Origin: Pseudomonadota bacterium
Lineage (GTDB): Bacteria > Pseudomonadota > Alphaproteobacteria > Sphingomonadales > Sphingomonadaceae
DNA: 64,000 nucleotides
Assembly (NCBI GenBank): GCA_023418595.1
Contig: JAEZZI010000009.1
Span: 25,241 to 89,240 of the forward strand
Direction of reading: 5' to 3'
Shown: one piece after another, positions 9,081 to 18,044 of the stretch
Layout of the letters: each line of letters starts with the position of its first letter
How positions within the stretch are numbered: position 1 is the first letter of the stretch
Translations under genes and position numbers: made by a program
Notes under the pieces: model-generated
Told to the model about the DNA's origin: nothing
The model's input: the letters and a program-made list of their open reading frames with translations, nothing else
Databases searched by the model: none

Positions 9081-10616
9081 TTGAAACAGTCTGTCGAGAC
9101 GCTGATCCCGGTGTTGGGCGACCAACTGGCCCCCGACATCACGGCGCTGAAAGGCGCGGACCCGGCGACCAGCATCGTGCTGATGATGGAGGTGGACGAG
9201 GAGACGAGCTATGTCCGCCACCACAAGGCCAAGATCGCGTTCATCCTGTCGGCGATGCGCCATCATGCGGAACGGCTGCGCGCGCTCGGCTGGACGGTCG
9301 ATTATGTGCGGCTGGACGATGCCGACAATGCCGGGAGCTTCACCGGCGAAGTCGCGCGCGCGGTCCAGCGTCATGCGCCCGCCACGATCCGCGTGACCGA
9401 GCCCGGCGAGTGGCGGGTGCGCGCGGCGATCGACGACTGGGCGGACAAGTTCGATTGCGCGGTGGAGATCGTCGAGGACGACCGCTTCGTCTGTTCACAC
9501 GCCGAGTTCGACGCCTGGGCCGAGGATCGCAAGCAGTTGCGGATGGAGTTTTTCTATCGCGAGATGCGCCGCAAGACCGGGCTGCTGATGGATGGCGACA
9601 AGCCCGAGGGCGGGCAGTGGAATTACGACGCCGAGAACCGCAAACCTGCGCAAAACGACTTGCTGATGCCGCGCCCGATCGCATTCCGGCCCGACGATAT
9701 CACCCGCGAGGTCATCGCGATGGTCGCAGGCCGTTTTGCCGACCATCCCGGCAGCCTCGACCGGTTCGAATTCGCGGTCACGCATGAAGAGGCGATGCGC
9801 GCGCAGCGGCAGTTCCTGAAACACGCGCTGCCCGATTTCGGCATCTACCAGGACGCGATGCTGACCGGCGAGCCCTATCTGTGGCACGCGGTCCTGTCGC
9901 CCTATCTCAACGCAGGCTTGCTCGATCCGCTCGACCTGTGCCGCCGGGTGGAGGCCGAATATCGTGCGGGCCGCGTGCCGCTCAATTCGGCGGAAGGCTT
10001 CATCCGCCAGATCATCGGCTGGCGCGAATATGTGCGCGGCATCTATTGGCGCGAAGGGCCGGATTATGCGCGGCGGAATTTCCTGAACGCGACACGCGAC
10101 CTGCCCGGCTTCTACTGGACCGGCGAGACCGACATGCACTGCCTGTCGCAAGCCATCGGCCAGACGCTCGAGCGCGCCTATGCCCATCATATCCAGCGGT
10201 TGATGATCACCGGCAATTTCGCGCTGCTGATCGGCGCAGACCCGCATCAGGTGCATGAGTGGTATCTGGAGGTCTATGCCGACGCCTATGAATGGGTCGA
10301 GCTGCCCAACACGCTGGGAATGAGCCAGTTCGGAGACGGGGGACTGCTGGGGTCCAAACCCTATGCGTCGTCGGGGGCGTATATCGATCGGACGTCGGAT
10401 TATTGCCGGTCGTGCCGGTATGACGTGAAGCAGCGGGTGGGCGACGAGGCGTGTCCGTTCAACGCCCTGTATTGGGATTTTCTGGCGCGCAATCGGGGGA
10501 AGCTGGGCGACAATCGGCGGCTGGCGATGCCCTATCGAAACTGGGACCGGATGGATGAAGCCACGCAGGATGCGCTGCGGAAACAGGCGCGCGGGTTCCT
10601 GAAAAAGCTTGCCTGA
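9081..10616 (+). CDS. FeS-type photolyase/cryptochrome (PhrB/CryB group)
   Basis: About 511 residues from a TTG at 9081 (start uncertain; a GTG at 9045 is in frame but would overlap the start codon of the divergent queF). The N-terminus LIPVLGDQL is the deoxyribodipyrimidine photolyase-related pattern. Four cysteines match the [4Fe-4S] ligands of this group: one in DMHCLSQAIG and three in SDYCRSCRYD and GDEACPFN. FAD-binding residues sit in the C-terminal helical domain (RLMITGNFALL). Members repair (6-4) photoproducts using light; this activity is expected from the family, not shown here. Confidence 0.92.
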   Translation: MKQSVETLIPVLGDQLAPDITALKGADPATSIVLMMEVDEETSYVRHHKAKIAFILSAMRHHAERLRALGWTVDYVRLDDADNAGSFTGEVARAVQRHAPATIRVTEPGEWRVRAAIDDWADKFDCAVEIVEDDRFVCSHAEFDAWAEDRKQLRMEFFYREMRRKTGLLMDGDKPEGGQWNYDAENRKPAQNDLLMPRPIAFRPDDITREVIAMVAGRFADHPGSLDRFEFAVTHEEAMRAQRQFLKHALPDFGIYQDAMLTGEPYLWHAVLSPYLNAGLLDPLDLCRRVEAEYRAGRVPLNSAEGFIRQIIGWREYVRGIYWREGPDYARRNFLNATRDLPGFYWTGETDMHCLSQAIGQTLERAYAHHIQRLMITGNFALLIGADPHQVHEWYLEVYADAYEWVELPNTLGMSQFGDGGLLGSKPYASSGAYIDRTSDYCRSCRYDVKQRVGDEACPFNALYWDFLARNRGKLGDNRRLAMPYRNWDRMDEATQDALRKQARGFLKKLA

Positions 10617-10658
10617 CTCGCACCCCGGCAGTCAGGATCACCCACACGGGAGGCGCGC

Positions 10659-11495
10659 ATGGACGATCTGGTTTCGACGCAGTGGCTGGCCGAACGGCTC
10701 GGCGAAAGCGATCTGGTCGTGCTCGATGCCAGTTGGTTCCTGCCCGAACATGGGCGCGATCCGCGCGCCGAATTTGCCCAGCGGCATATTCCGGGCGCGC
10801 GGTTTCTCGATCTCGCAGGGCTGGTCGACGCGCACGATGCGCTGCCGATGATGCTGCCGTCGGACCACCGCTTCAACGAAGCGATGCGGGCGCTGGGCGT
10901 GTCGAACGACAGCCGGGTGGTCGTTTACGACGACAGCCCGCTGCATACATCGGCGCGGGGCTGGTGGATGCTGCGGCTGATGGGAGTGCCGCGCGTCGCG
11001 ATCCTCGATGGCGGGCTGGCGGCGTGGCGTGCCGAGGGGCGGACGCTGGACAGCGGCGAGGCGCCCGCATCGGCGGGCATCTTCATGGCGCATTCGGATC
11101 GCGGGCTGGTGCGCGACCGCGCGGCGATGCAGGCCAATCTGGCGAGCGGCGAGGAACAGGTGATCGATGCGCGTTCGCCGACTCGCTTTGCGGGCGACGA
11201 CCCCGAGCCGCGCGCCGGCGTCGAACCGGGACATATTCCGGGCAGCATCAACCTGCCCTATTCGCGGTTCTTCGGCCCGGACGGCCGCTGGCGGTCGCGC
11301 GCGGAATTGCGCGCGCTGTTCGACGAGACCGGGGTCGATGTCGATCGGCCGATGGTCGCCACCTGCGGATCGGGCGTCACCGCCGCGGTCATCGTCTTCG
11401 CATTGCATTTGCTTGGAAGCGAGGCGGCGCTCTATGACGGCAGCTGGGCCGATTGGGGCGGCAGCGACCTGCCCAAGGCGAAGGGGACCGCGTGA
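10659..11495 (+). CDS. sseA: 3-mercaptopyruvate sulfurtransferase
   Basis: Protein of 278 residues with two rhodanese domains. The catalytic cysteine C236 lies in CGSGVTA, the active-site loop of mercaptopyruvate sulfurtransferase rather than of thiosulfate rhodanese. The N-terminal domain has RHIPGARFLDL and ARGWWMLRLMG, and the C-terminal one GHIPGSINLPYSRFF. It transfers sulfur from 3-mercaptopyruvate to thiol acceptors. Its stop overlaps the start of the next PLP-dependent lyase (GTGA), which suggests a coupled cysteine/sulfur metabolism unit. Confidence 0.93.
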   Translation: MDDLVSTQWLAERLGESDLVVLDASWFLPEHGRDPRAEFAQRHIPGARFLDLAGLVDAHDALPMMLPSDHRFNEAMRALGVSNDSRVVVYDDSPLHTSARGWWMLRLMGVPRVAILDGGLAAWRAEGRTLDSGEAPASAGIFMAHSDRGLVRDRAAMQANLASGEEQVIDARSPTRFAGDDPEPRAGVEPGHIPGSINLPYSRFFGPDGRWRSRAELRALFDETGVDVDRPMVATCGSGVTAAVIVFALHLLGSEAALYDGSWADWGGSDLPKAKGTA

Positions 11496-12694
11496 AGGAC
11501 GAGGGCGAGGACCGCGAACCGGGCAAGGCGACGCGCGTGGTCGCGGCAGGACGGCGAAAGGAATGGACCGGCGGGATCGTCAATCCGCCGGTGTGGCGCG
11601 CCTCCACCATCCTTTACGACAATGTCGCCGAGATGCGCGCGCGCGGCAGCGCCGACACGCATCACAAGCTGTTCTACGGACGGCGCGGCACGCCGACCCA
11701 GTGGAGCCTGGCAGACGCGCTGACCGAGCTGGAACCAGGGGCGGAGGCGACGTTCCTCTATCCCAGCGGCGTCGCCGCAATCGCCGCCGCGCTGCTGAGC
11801 GTGCTGTCGCCGGGCGACGAACTGCTGATGGTCGACAGCGCCTATGACCCGACGCGCGGATTGTGCGACGGGCTGCTGGCGCGCATGGGCATCGCCACAC
11901 GCTATTACGACCCGATGGTGGGCGCGAAGGTCGCCGACCTGATCGGCGAGAATACCCGTGCCATCTACATGGAGAGCCCGGGCAGCCTGACCTTCGAGGT
12001 GCAGGACGTGCCCGCGATCGTCGAGGTCGCGAAAGCGCAGGGGCTGGTGACGTTGCTCGACAACACCTGGGCGACGCCGCTGCTGTTTCCGGCGATCGAA
12101 CGCGGCATCGACTATTCGATCCTCGCCTGCACCAAATATGTCGTCGGCCATTCCGACGCGATGCTGGGATCGGTCACCGCTGCGCCGGGCAGGTTCGAAG
12201 CGCTGCGCCAGACCAGTTTCCAGCTGGGTCAGTGCGTGTCGGCGGACGACGCTTATCTGGGATCGCGCGGGCTGCGGACGATGGCGCTGAGGCTGAAGGA
12301 ACAGGGGCGCAGCGCGCTTGCCGTCGCCGGATGGCTGGCGCAGCAGCCGGGCGTCGCGCGGGTGCTGCACCCGGCCTTCGACACCTGTCCGGGGCACGAC
12401 GTGTTCGAGCGCGATTTTTCAGGCGCGGCGGGGCTGTTTTCCTTCGTCCTCGACGGCGGCAGCGACGCGGCGCGCACTGCGCTGATCGACGCGCTTCAGC
12501 TGTTCGGCATCGGCTACAGCTGGGGCGGCTACGAAAGCCTAGTGGTGCCGGTCGATCCCCAGCGCCACCGCAGCGTCACCGACTGGCAGGCAGAGGGGCC
12601 GGTGGTGCGCTTGCAGATCGGGATCGAGGACAGCGAAGACCTCATCGCCGATCTGGCGGGCGGTCTCGAAAGGTTTCGCGCGACATGCCGATAG
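11492..12694 (+). CDS. metC: Cystathionine beta-lyase (Cys/Met metabolism PLP enzyme)
   Basis: About 400 residues from a GTG that overlaps the sseA stop and has AAGGGGA just upstream. The PLP-binding lysine is K215 in ACTKYVVGHSDAML, the cystathionine beta-lyase type; DNTWATPLLF (about 190-200) and SGVAAIAAALLS (92-103) complete the fold. The enzyme splits cystathionine into homocysteine, pyruvate and ammonia in methionine synthesis. The C-terminal YSWGGYESLVVP segment also favours MetC over a gamma-synthase. The stop overlaps the start of the mscS-like gene by 10 nt. Confidence 0.9.
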   Translation: MKDEGEDREPGKATRVVAAGRRKEWTGGIVNPPVWRASTILYDNVAEMRARGSADTHHKLFYGRRGTPTQWSLADALTELEPGAEATFLYPSGVAAIAAALLSVLSPGDELLMVDSAYDPTRGLCDGLLARMGIATRYYDPMVGAKVADLIGENTRAIYMESPGSLTFEVQDVPAIVEVAKAQGLVTLLDNTWATPLLFPAIERGIDYSILACTKYVVGHSDAMLGSVTAAPGRFEALRQTSFQLGQCVSADDAYLGSRGLRTMALRLKEQGRSALAVAGWLAQQPGVARVLHPAFDTCPGHDVFERDFSGAAGLFSFVLDGGSDAARTALIDALQLFGIGYSWGGYESLVVPVDPQRHRSVTDWQAEGPVVRLQIGIEDSEDLIADLAGGLERFRATCR

Positions 12695-14022
12695 AAGCGG
12701 TCAACGCCTGGCTGGTCGCGCGCGGCATCGTCGTGCCGCCGACCGCCGAACTGGTCGAGGCGGCGGTCGCGTTTGGCTTCGCGCTGCTGGCGCTGGCCGC
12801 CGGATGGTATGCCGGGCGGCGGTTCGGGCCGCGACTGAACGATTTCTGGACCGAAAAGGTCGGCCATGCCGAAGGGCTGGCGGGCCGGATGGGCGCGATC
12901 GTGCGGCACGGCGTAGCGGCGCTGCTGCTGGCGATCATTTTCTATCTGTGGCCCTGGGAGACGCTGGCGGCACTCGGCTTCGGCATCGCGCTGGGGGCGG
13001 CGACCGCCATGCTGCTGCTGGAGGTGATGCGCGGGCTGGCCATGCCGCGCTGGGCGGCGCGGACGATCGCGGCGTTCGTGTTCGTCGCCATCCTGTCGGG
13101 CGCGATCGGCGGGCTGGGCGAAGTCACCGGCCTGCTCGAAAGCGTCGGATTCAATCTGGGGCGGCGGCGCATCTCGCTGCTCAGCGTCGTCACGCTGATC
13201 GTCACCATCATCGCGCTGTTCGCCGTTGCGCGACTGGCCAACCGGCTGGTCGCGCATTCGATCGAACAGGCACGCGGGTTCGATGCGACGCAAAAACTGC
13301 TGTTCCAGAAGCTCGCGGGCATCGCGATCCTGGTCGCGCTGTTCTTTTTCGCAATCGATCTGCTTGGCCTCGACCTCACCACCTTTGCCGTATTTTCGGG
13401 CGCGTTCGGCCTGGCGCTGGGCTTTGGCCTGCAAAAGACGGTCGGCAATCTGTTTGCGGGCATCGTGTTGCTGATGGACCGGTCGGTAAAGCCGGGCGAC
13501 GTGATCGTTGTCGGCGACCAGTTCGGTTGGGTGAACAAGATCGGCGTGCGTGCGGTCAGCGTCATCACCCGCGACGGCAAGGAACATCTGATTCCCAACG
13601 AGAATCTGATGACGCAGGAAGTGGAGAACTGGTCCTATTCGGATCGTAACGTCCGCGTCCGCATTCCGGTCGGCGTGGCCTATGAAGCCGATATCCAGCT
13701 TGCCCAGAAACTGATGCTTGAGGCGGCATCGGAAAGCCCGCGTGTGCTCGACAGCCCGAAACCCAATGTCTGGCTGACTTCGTTCGGCGACTATGCGCTG
13801 GAACACGAAATCCTGGCGTGGATCAACGATCCCGAAGGCGGCGTCGGCAATGTGAAGTCCGACGTGCTCAACCGGCTATGGGTAAAGTTTCAGGAACACG
13901 GCATCGAAATTCCGTTCCCGCAGCAGGTGCTCCATTTCCGCTCGACCAAGGGCGACCGGATCGGCAGCGTCGCGGGCAAGCGATCGGATGGCCCCGTCGG
14001 CGGGCTGGAGGACGCGCCCTAG
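12685..14022 (+). CDS. MscS-family mechanosensitive ion channel
   Basis: Protein of 445 residues from the ATG that lies inside the end of metC. The first 280 residues are hydrophobic with five or six predicted membrane helices. The MscS core follows: pore-lining helix and GLALGFGLQKTVGNLFAGIVLLMDRSVKPGD pattern, then the beta domain with VNKIGVRAVSVITRDGKEHLIPN. The channel releases solutes during osmotic downshock. The reading frame stays open far upstream of the ATG, but that part lies inside metC in another frame and is not coding for this protein. Confidence 0.93.
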   Translation: MPIEAVNAWLVARGIVVPPTAELVEAAVAFGFALLALAAGWYAGRRFGPRLNDFWTEKVGHAEGLAGRMGAIVRHGVAALLLAIIFYLWPWETLAALGFGIALGAATAMLLLEVMRGLAMPRWAARTIAAFVFVAILSGAIGGLGEVTGLLESVGFNLGRRRISLLSVVTLIVTIIALFAVARLANRLVAHSIEQARGFDATQKLLFQKLAGIAILVALFFFAIDLLGLDLTTFAVFSGAFGLALGFGLQKTVGNLFAGIVLLMDRSVKPGDVIVVGDQFGWVNKIGVRAVSVITRDGKEHLIPNENLMTQEVENWSYSDRNVRVRIPVGVAYEADIQLAQKLMLEAASESPRVLDSPKPNVWLTSFGDYALEHEILAWINDPEGGVGNVKSDVLNRLWVKFQEHGIEIPFPQQVLHFRSTKGDRIGSVAGKRSDGPVGGLEDAP

Positions 14023-14028
14023 CGCAAC

Positions 14029-14523
14029 TCAGCGGAGCAGTTCGATCACGTCCGATCGCGCGACATTGGCCTGGGCAAGCACGCTGGTCCATGCATCGCG
14101 CAGGATCGCTTCGCGCGTCGTGGCCTCCACCGCTTCGCCTGTTCTGGCCGGAGCGGCGACGGCGGCACTCGCGACCGTTGCAACCGGCACCGTGCCTCGC
14201 GCGATCCAGCTTCCCATTGCCTGATAATCGCTGCGTGCGGGCGGGTTGGCGGACAGGGCGGCCGCGACTGAGGTGGCAGGTTCGGCGACCGGAGGCGCTG
14301 CCGAGGACGCGGGTGGCGCGGTTTCGGCAGGCGGTGCCGACGCAGCGACCGGTTGGGGGTTCGCGGCGGGCTCGGTTGCGGACGGCTCAGCTGCGGGTGG
14401 AGCCTGCGGCGGCGCCGGTTCCGACGTCTGCTGCGGCTCCGGTTGGGGTTCGGGCTGGGGTTGCTGCTGGTGCGGGGGCGGGGTCTGGCCGCGCCCGGGG
14501 TTAAGGATCGATCCGATAAGCAT
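14029..14523 (-). CDS. Pro/Gln/Ala-rich protein of unknown function
   Basis: About 164 residues from an ATG preceded by GGGAG. After a short N-terminus (MLIGSILNPGRGQ) comes a low-complexity Pro-Gln-Glu-Ala stretch of about 75 residues, then a more ordinary C-terminal part that ends in RDAWTSVLAQANVARSDVIELLR. I do not recognise the family. It ends 6 nt from the convergent mscS-like gene. The composition is partly a consequence of high GC, so the gene is probable rather than certain. Confidence 0.55.
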   Translation of the reverse strand: MLIGSILNPGRGQTPPPHQQQPQPEPQPEPQQTSEPAPPQAPPAAEPSATEPAANPQPVAASAPPAETAPPASSAAPPVAEPATSVAAALSANPPARSDYQAMGSWIARGTVPVATVASAAVAAPARTGEAVEATTREAILRDAWTSVLAQANVARSDVIELLR

Positions 14524-14680
14524 GGCGTCAGTCTCCCACGAGGGAATGCGATGCCGCGCTTTCGCATGCAAAGCTGTCGATCGGCTTAGCCGACATGATT
14601 TTCGCCGGGTTTACCGTGTCGGGCGATTGGCGCTGCCCCACCCCTCTGGCATCGCGCGTCAATCGGCCTACATCGGGCGG

Positions 14681-15829
14681 GTGAGCGAACCCGTCGTGAC
14701 TGCCCATATCGCCCCCGGCGTCGCGTCGATATCGCGCGGACGCTGGGATGCCTGCGCGGGCGATGCCGACCCGTTTCTGAGCCATGCATTCCTGGCTGCG
14801 CTCGAAGAATCGGGATCGGTCGGCCCCGGCACCGGCTGGCAGGCGCTGCCGCTGGTCGTCGGTTCCAACGAGGTGCCGCTGGCGGTCGTGCCGAGCTATG
14901 CCAAGGGGCACAGCCAGGGCGAATATGTGTTCGACCATAGCTGGGCCGACGCCTGGGAGCGCGCGGGCCATGCCTATTATCCCAAGCTCCAGATCGCAGT
15001 CCCTTTCACCCCCGTCCCCGGTGCGCGCATTCTGGTCCACCCGTCCGTCGACCGCGACGCCGCGACCCGTGCGGCGATCCGCGCGATCGAGACCGTGACG
15101 ACCGACGCCGGGCTGTCGTCGGCGCACGCGACCTTCGTCGCGCCCGACCAGATCGCGGCGTTCGAGGCCGCCGGGTGGCTGATCCGCCAAGGCACGCAGT
15201 TCCATTGGCAGAATGATGGTTATGCGTCGTTCGACGACTTCCTCGGCGCGCTGGCCAGCCGCAAGCGCAAGGCGATCCGCAAGGAACGCGCCGCTGCCAC
15301 CGAGGGTCTGACGATCCGCCATCTGAGCGGGGCGGCGATCACTGAGGCGCACTGGGATGCGTTCTGGACCTTTTATCAGGACACCGGCGCGCGCAAATGG
15401 GGCCAGCCCTATCTGACGCGCGCATTCTTTTCGCTAATCGGGCAGGCGATGGGCGACCGGCTGCTGCTGATCCTTGCCGAACGCGATGGCCAGCCGATCG
15501 CGGGCGCGCTCAACCTGATCGGCGGCGATGCGCTCTATGGCCGATACTGGGGCTGCACCGAGGACGTGCCCTTCCTCCATTTCGAGCTTTGCTATTACCA
15601 GGCGATCGATGCCGCGGTCGAACGCGGCCTGTCGCGGGTCGAGGCGGGCGCGCAAGGCGAGCACAAGCTGGCGCGCGGCTATGTGCCGGTGCCCACCTGG
15701 TCCGCCCATTACCTGCCCGACAGGGGCTTTCGCCACGCCGTCGCCGATTTCCTGCGCCGCGAGCGTGCCGCGGTCGAGCAGGAACAGGCGTTCCTGGGCG
15801 AACTCGCGCCGTTCAAACGGCCGGTATGA
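14681..15829 (+). CDS. GNAT/FemAB-like N-acyltransferase (DUF482, PF04339 type)
   Basis: About 382 residues from a GTG; the frame is open further upstream but the homologous part begins near SEPVVTAHIAPGVASI. Signature stretches are DPFLSHAFLAALEESGSV, EYVFDHSWADAWERAG, YYPKLQIAVPFTPVPGARIL and EAGAQGEHKLARGY, which belong to the family called peptidoglycan biosynthesis/recognition or GNAT N-acetyltransferase. The substrate is not known. The gene stands alone; a tRNA on the other strand follows. Confidence 0.88.
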   Translation: MSEPVVTAHIAPGVASISRGRWDACAGDADPFLSHAFLAALEESGSVGPGTGWQALPLVVGSNEVPLAVVPSYAKGHSQGEYVFDHSWADAWERAGHAYYPKLQIAVPFTPVPGARILVHPSVDRDAATRAAIRAIETVTTDAGLSSAHATFVAPDQIAAFEAAGWLIRQGTQFHWQNDGYASFDDFLGALASRKRKAIRKERAAATEGLTIRHLSGAAITEAHWDAFWTFYQDTGARKWGQPYLTRAFFSLIGQAMGDRLLLILAERDGQPIAGALNLIGGDALYGRYWGCTEDVPFLHFELCYYQAIDAAVERGLSRVEAGAQGEHKLARGYVPVPTWSAHYLPDRGFRHAVADFLRRERAAVEQEQAFLGELAPFKRPV

Positions 15830-15846
15830 TCTGATCGAGGAAAAGG

Positions 15847-15932
15847 TGGTGGACAGGGCTGGATTCGAACCAGCGTACGCTTTCACGGGCAGATTTACAG
15901 TCTGCTGCCTTTAACCACTCGGCCACCTGTCC
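15847..15932 (-). tRNA. tRNA-Tyr (anticodon GTA)
   Basis: Read on the minus strand it starts GGACAGG, which pairs with CCTGTCC at the 3' end, followed by ACCA encoded in the DNA. The D arm has GCCGAGTGGTTAAAGGC, the anticodon stem-loop is GCAGACTGTAAATCTGC with GTA, a long class II variable arm follows, and the T arm is TGGTTCGAATCCA. Length is 86 nt. Only tyrosine tRNA combines GTA with this arm type. Confidence 0.97.
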
Positions 15933-16036
15933 ATTGGGGCCGCCATCGGGGCGAGCGGCGTCCATTGCCGATGCGCCCCGTCTGTGTCAACGCCTGACCC
16001 GCGTCTTTTCATCCCAGCCGTCAAGGAATCCTCGTC

Positions 16037-16783
16037 ATGTCGCGTCGCGGTCATCGCCCCAGCAAGGCCCAGTCGGGGCGTCCGCGCTTCTGGGGCAAGC
16101 ATGCGGTTACCGCCGCACTCGCCAATCCCGAGCGCGTCATCCGCAAGATCTGGGGCACGCGCGAGGCGCTGGGCGCGCTGGCGCTGCCGTCCGACCTGCC
16201 CATCGTCTATGCCGACGCCGCCGATCTGGGGCGGCTGGTGCCGGGCGACGCGCCGCATCAGGGACTGGTCGCCGAAGTCGATCCGCTGGAGGATGTGTGG
16301 CTGGGCGATCTGCTCGATCAGGGTCAGGGCGACATGCGCCCGCTGGTTGTGCTCGACCAGGTGACCGATCCGCACAATGTCGGCGCGATCCTGCGTTCTG
16401 CCGCCGCGTTCGACGCTCTGGGAATCGTCACGCAGGACCGCCACGCGCCGCCCGAATCGGGGGCGCTCGCCAAATCGGCGTCGGGTGCGCTCGAAATCGT
16501 GCCCTGGGTGCGCGTCGTCAATCTGTCGCGGGCGATGGACGAAATGGCGGAGGCCGGTTTCTGGCGCATCGGCCTGACCGGCAATACCGACCTGACGCTG
16601 AAGGACGCGCTGGGCGACGCGCGCATCGCGCTGGTGCTGGGCGCGGAGGGCGAAGGGATGCGGCACAATACCGAGGCGCATTGCGATCAGTTGGCAAAGC
16701 TGCCGATCTCGCACAGGATGGAAAGCCTGAACGTATCGAACGCCGCGGCGATCGCGCTCTATGCGGTGGCGGCGCGGGGATAG
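16037..16783 (+). CDS. rlmB: 23S rRNA 2'-O-ribose methyltransferase, RlmB/TrmH family
   Basis: Protein of 248 residues. The N-terminal substrate-binding domain starts with FWGKHAVTAALANP; the SPOUT domain carries the three TrmH motifs: DQVTDPHNVGAILRSAAAF (motif 1), LVLGAEGEGM (motif 2) and LNVSNAAAIALYA (motif 3) that builds the trefoil knot. RlmB methylates G2251 of 23S rRNA using S-adenosylmethionine. A related tRNA or rRNA target cannot be excluded. A lipoprotein gene follows after 16 nt. Confidence 0.92.
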   Translation: MSRRGHRPSKAQSGRPRFWGKHAVTAALANPERVIRKIWGTREALGALALPSDLPIVYADAADLGRLVPGDAPHQGLVAEVDPLEDVWLGDLLDQGQGDMRPLVVLDQVTDPHNVGAILRSAAAFDALGIVTQDRHAPPESGALAKSASGALEIVPWVRVVNLSRAMDEMAEAGFWRIGLTGNTDLTLKDALGDARIALVLGAEGEGMRHNTEAHCDQLAKLPISHRMESLNVSNAAAIALYAVAARG

Positions 16784-16799
16784 CAGCGGGGGCCGGTTT

Positions 16800-17537
16800 A
16801 TGGGGGCAAGGTTACGGGCAATGGTGCTGGCGGTGGTCGCGCCCTTCATCCTGGTCGGCTGCGTGCTGGTTCCGGGCAAGTTCGCATCGACACTGCACAT
16901 CGCCGCCGACCGCAGTTTTGCCTTTACCTATCAGGGCGAGGTGATCGCGATCGACCTGGCGGGCGAGATGGCGAAGATCGGCGCGATGGGGCGCGCCGCC
17001 GGAGACGCCGATACCAAGACCGACACCGACCCGGACGGCATCTCGCTCGACGACATCGCGTTTCAGGATGCCGAAGGCGCCGACGAACAGGCCAAGGCCG
17101 ATGCGAGGTTCCGCGCCATTGCCGACGCGCTGCGCAAGGAACCGGGATACCGGTCGGTCGAGTATAAGGGCGATGGCCTGTTCGCGATCGACTATGCGAC
17201 TCGCGGATCGCTGACCCACGGTTTCGTCTATCCCTACAATATCGACGCCGAGGTGATCTTTCCCTTCGTCGTGATCGAATTGCGCGGACGCGATCAGGTG
17301 CGGGTGAAGGCGCCAGCGTTCGGGGAAACCGACACGCCGGGCGGCATGGGCGGTCCCGGCCCGTCCAACGACCGGATGGACGGCACCTTCACGCTCACCA
17401 CCGATGCGGAAGTGGTGAGCCAGAACAACGAGGATGGCGTCGCGAGCGAAGGCGCGCGCAGGAAGATCGTCTGGAAAGCGACACCGCTTAGCCAGGATGC
17501 GCCGATGGCGGTGCTCCGGCTTCAGTCGTTGCGCTGA
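16800..17537 (+). CDS. Putative lipoprotein of unknown function
   Basis: About 245 residues from the ATG that opens MGARLRAMVLAVV. The lipobox ILVGC places the lipidated cysteine at residue 21. The mature part is predicted beta-rich with TLHIAADRSFAFTYQGEVIAID near the start and a conserved-looking YPYNIDAEVIFPFVVIELRGRDQVRVKAPAF region. I do not recognise a named family. It follows rlmB by 16 nt on the same strand, and a repeat element follows its stop. Confidence 0.85.
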   Translation: MGARLRAMVLAVVAPFILVGCVLVPGKFASTLHIAADRSFAFTYQGEVIAIDLAGEMAKIGAMGRAAGDADTKTDTDPDGISLDDIAFQDAEGADEQAKADARFRAIADALRKEPGYRSVEYKGDGLFAIDYATRGSLTHGFVYPYNIDAEVIFPFVVIELRGRDQVRVKAPAFGETDTPGGMGGPGPSNDRMDGTFTLTTDAEVVSQNNEDGVASEGARRKIVWKATPLSQDAPMAVLRLQSLR

Positions 17538-17544
17538 GCCCGGC

Positions 17545-17653
17545 CGTCACCCCGGCCGTAGTGCCGGGGTCCACCCGTCGGCAGGGTCTGCATTCCAATA
17601 ATCTGACGCTACGCAAGCGGCTTAGTGGACCCCGGAACAAGTCCGGGGTGACG
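17545..17653. repeat. Dispersed inverted repeat, CCGGGGTGACG family
   Basis: The ends are CGTCACCCCGG at the left and CCGGGGTGACG at the right, with inner GTGCCGGGGTCCAC pairing to GTGGACCCCGG. It fills the convergent gap between the lipoprotein and ferredoxin genes. The motif resembles intergenic repeats I recall from sphingomonad genomes. Confidence 0.8.
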
Positions 17654-17660
17654 AAGAAAA

Positions 17661-17978
17661 TCAATCCTCCGCCGCGATCGTCACCCGCAATCCGTCCAGC
17701 GCGCTGGTGAACTGGAGCTGGCACGACAGGCGCGAGGTCTCGTTGCGGTCCATCGACGAATCGAGCAGGTCGTTCTCGTCTTCGCTCATCGGCGGCAATT
17801 TGCCCGCAAATTCCGGGTCGACATGGACGTGGCAGGTCGCGCACGAACAGCAGCCGCCGCACAGCGCCAGCAATTCGTCAAAGCCGTTATCCCGGATCAC
17901 TTCCATCACCGACAGGCCCACCTCGCCCTCGACGGCGCGTTCTTCCCCATCGCGGGTGACGACGATAAGCTGCGGCAT
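17661..17978 (-). CDS. [2Fe-2S] ferredoxin
   Basis: Protein of 105 residues. The cluster ligands are C40, C46 and C49 (C-X5-C-X2-C in ALCGGCCSCATCHVHV) and C86 in RLSCQL, the adrenodoxin/putidaredoxin-type plant-like fold. Such ferredoxins carry electrons to P450s, ring hydroxylases or iron-sulfur assembly; no partner gene is adjacent, so the partner is unknown. It is divergent from the alkA-like gene. Confidence 0.94.
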   Translation of the reverse strand: MPQLIVVTRDGEERAVEGEVGLSVMEVIRDNGFDELLALCGGCCSCATCHVHVDPEFAGKLPPMSEDENDLLDSSMDRNETSRLSCQLQFTSALDGLRVTIAAED

Positions 17979-18044
17979 GGAATCCTCCCTGTGGTTCGCC
18001 CGCCGCCATGCCGCGCGCGACCGCCAACATCAAGAGACACCGCC

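Noticed and set aside
11863..12684. Upstream extension of the mscS-like frame through metC
   Set aside because: The extension is Arg-rich without family similarity and lies within metC in another frame; the ATG at 12685 gives a normal MscS-family N-terminus.
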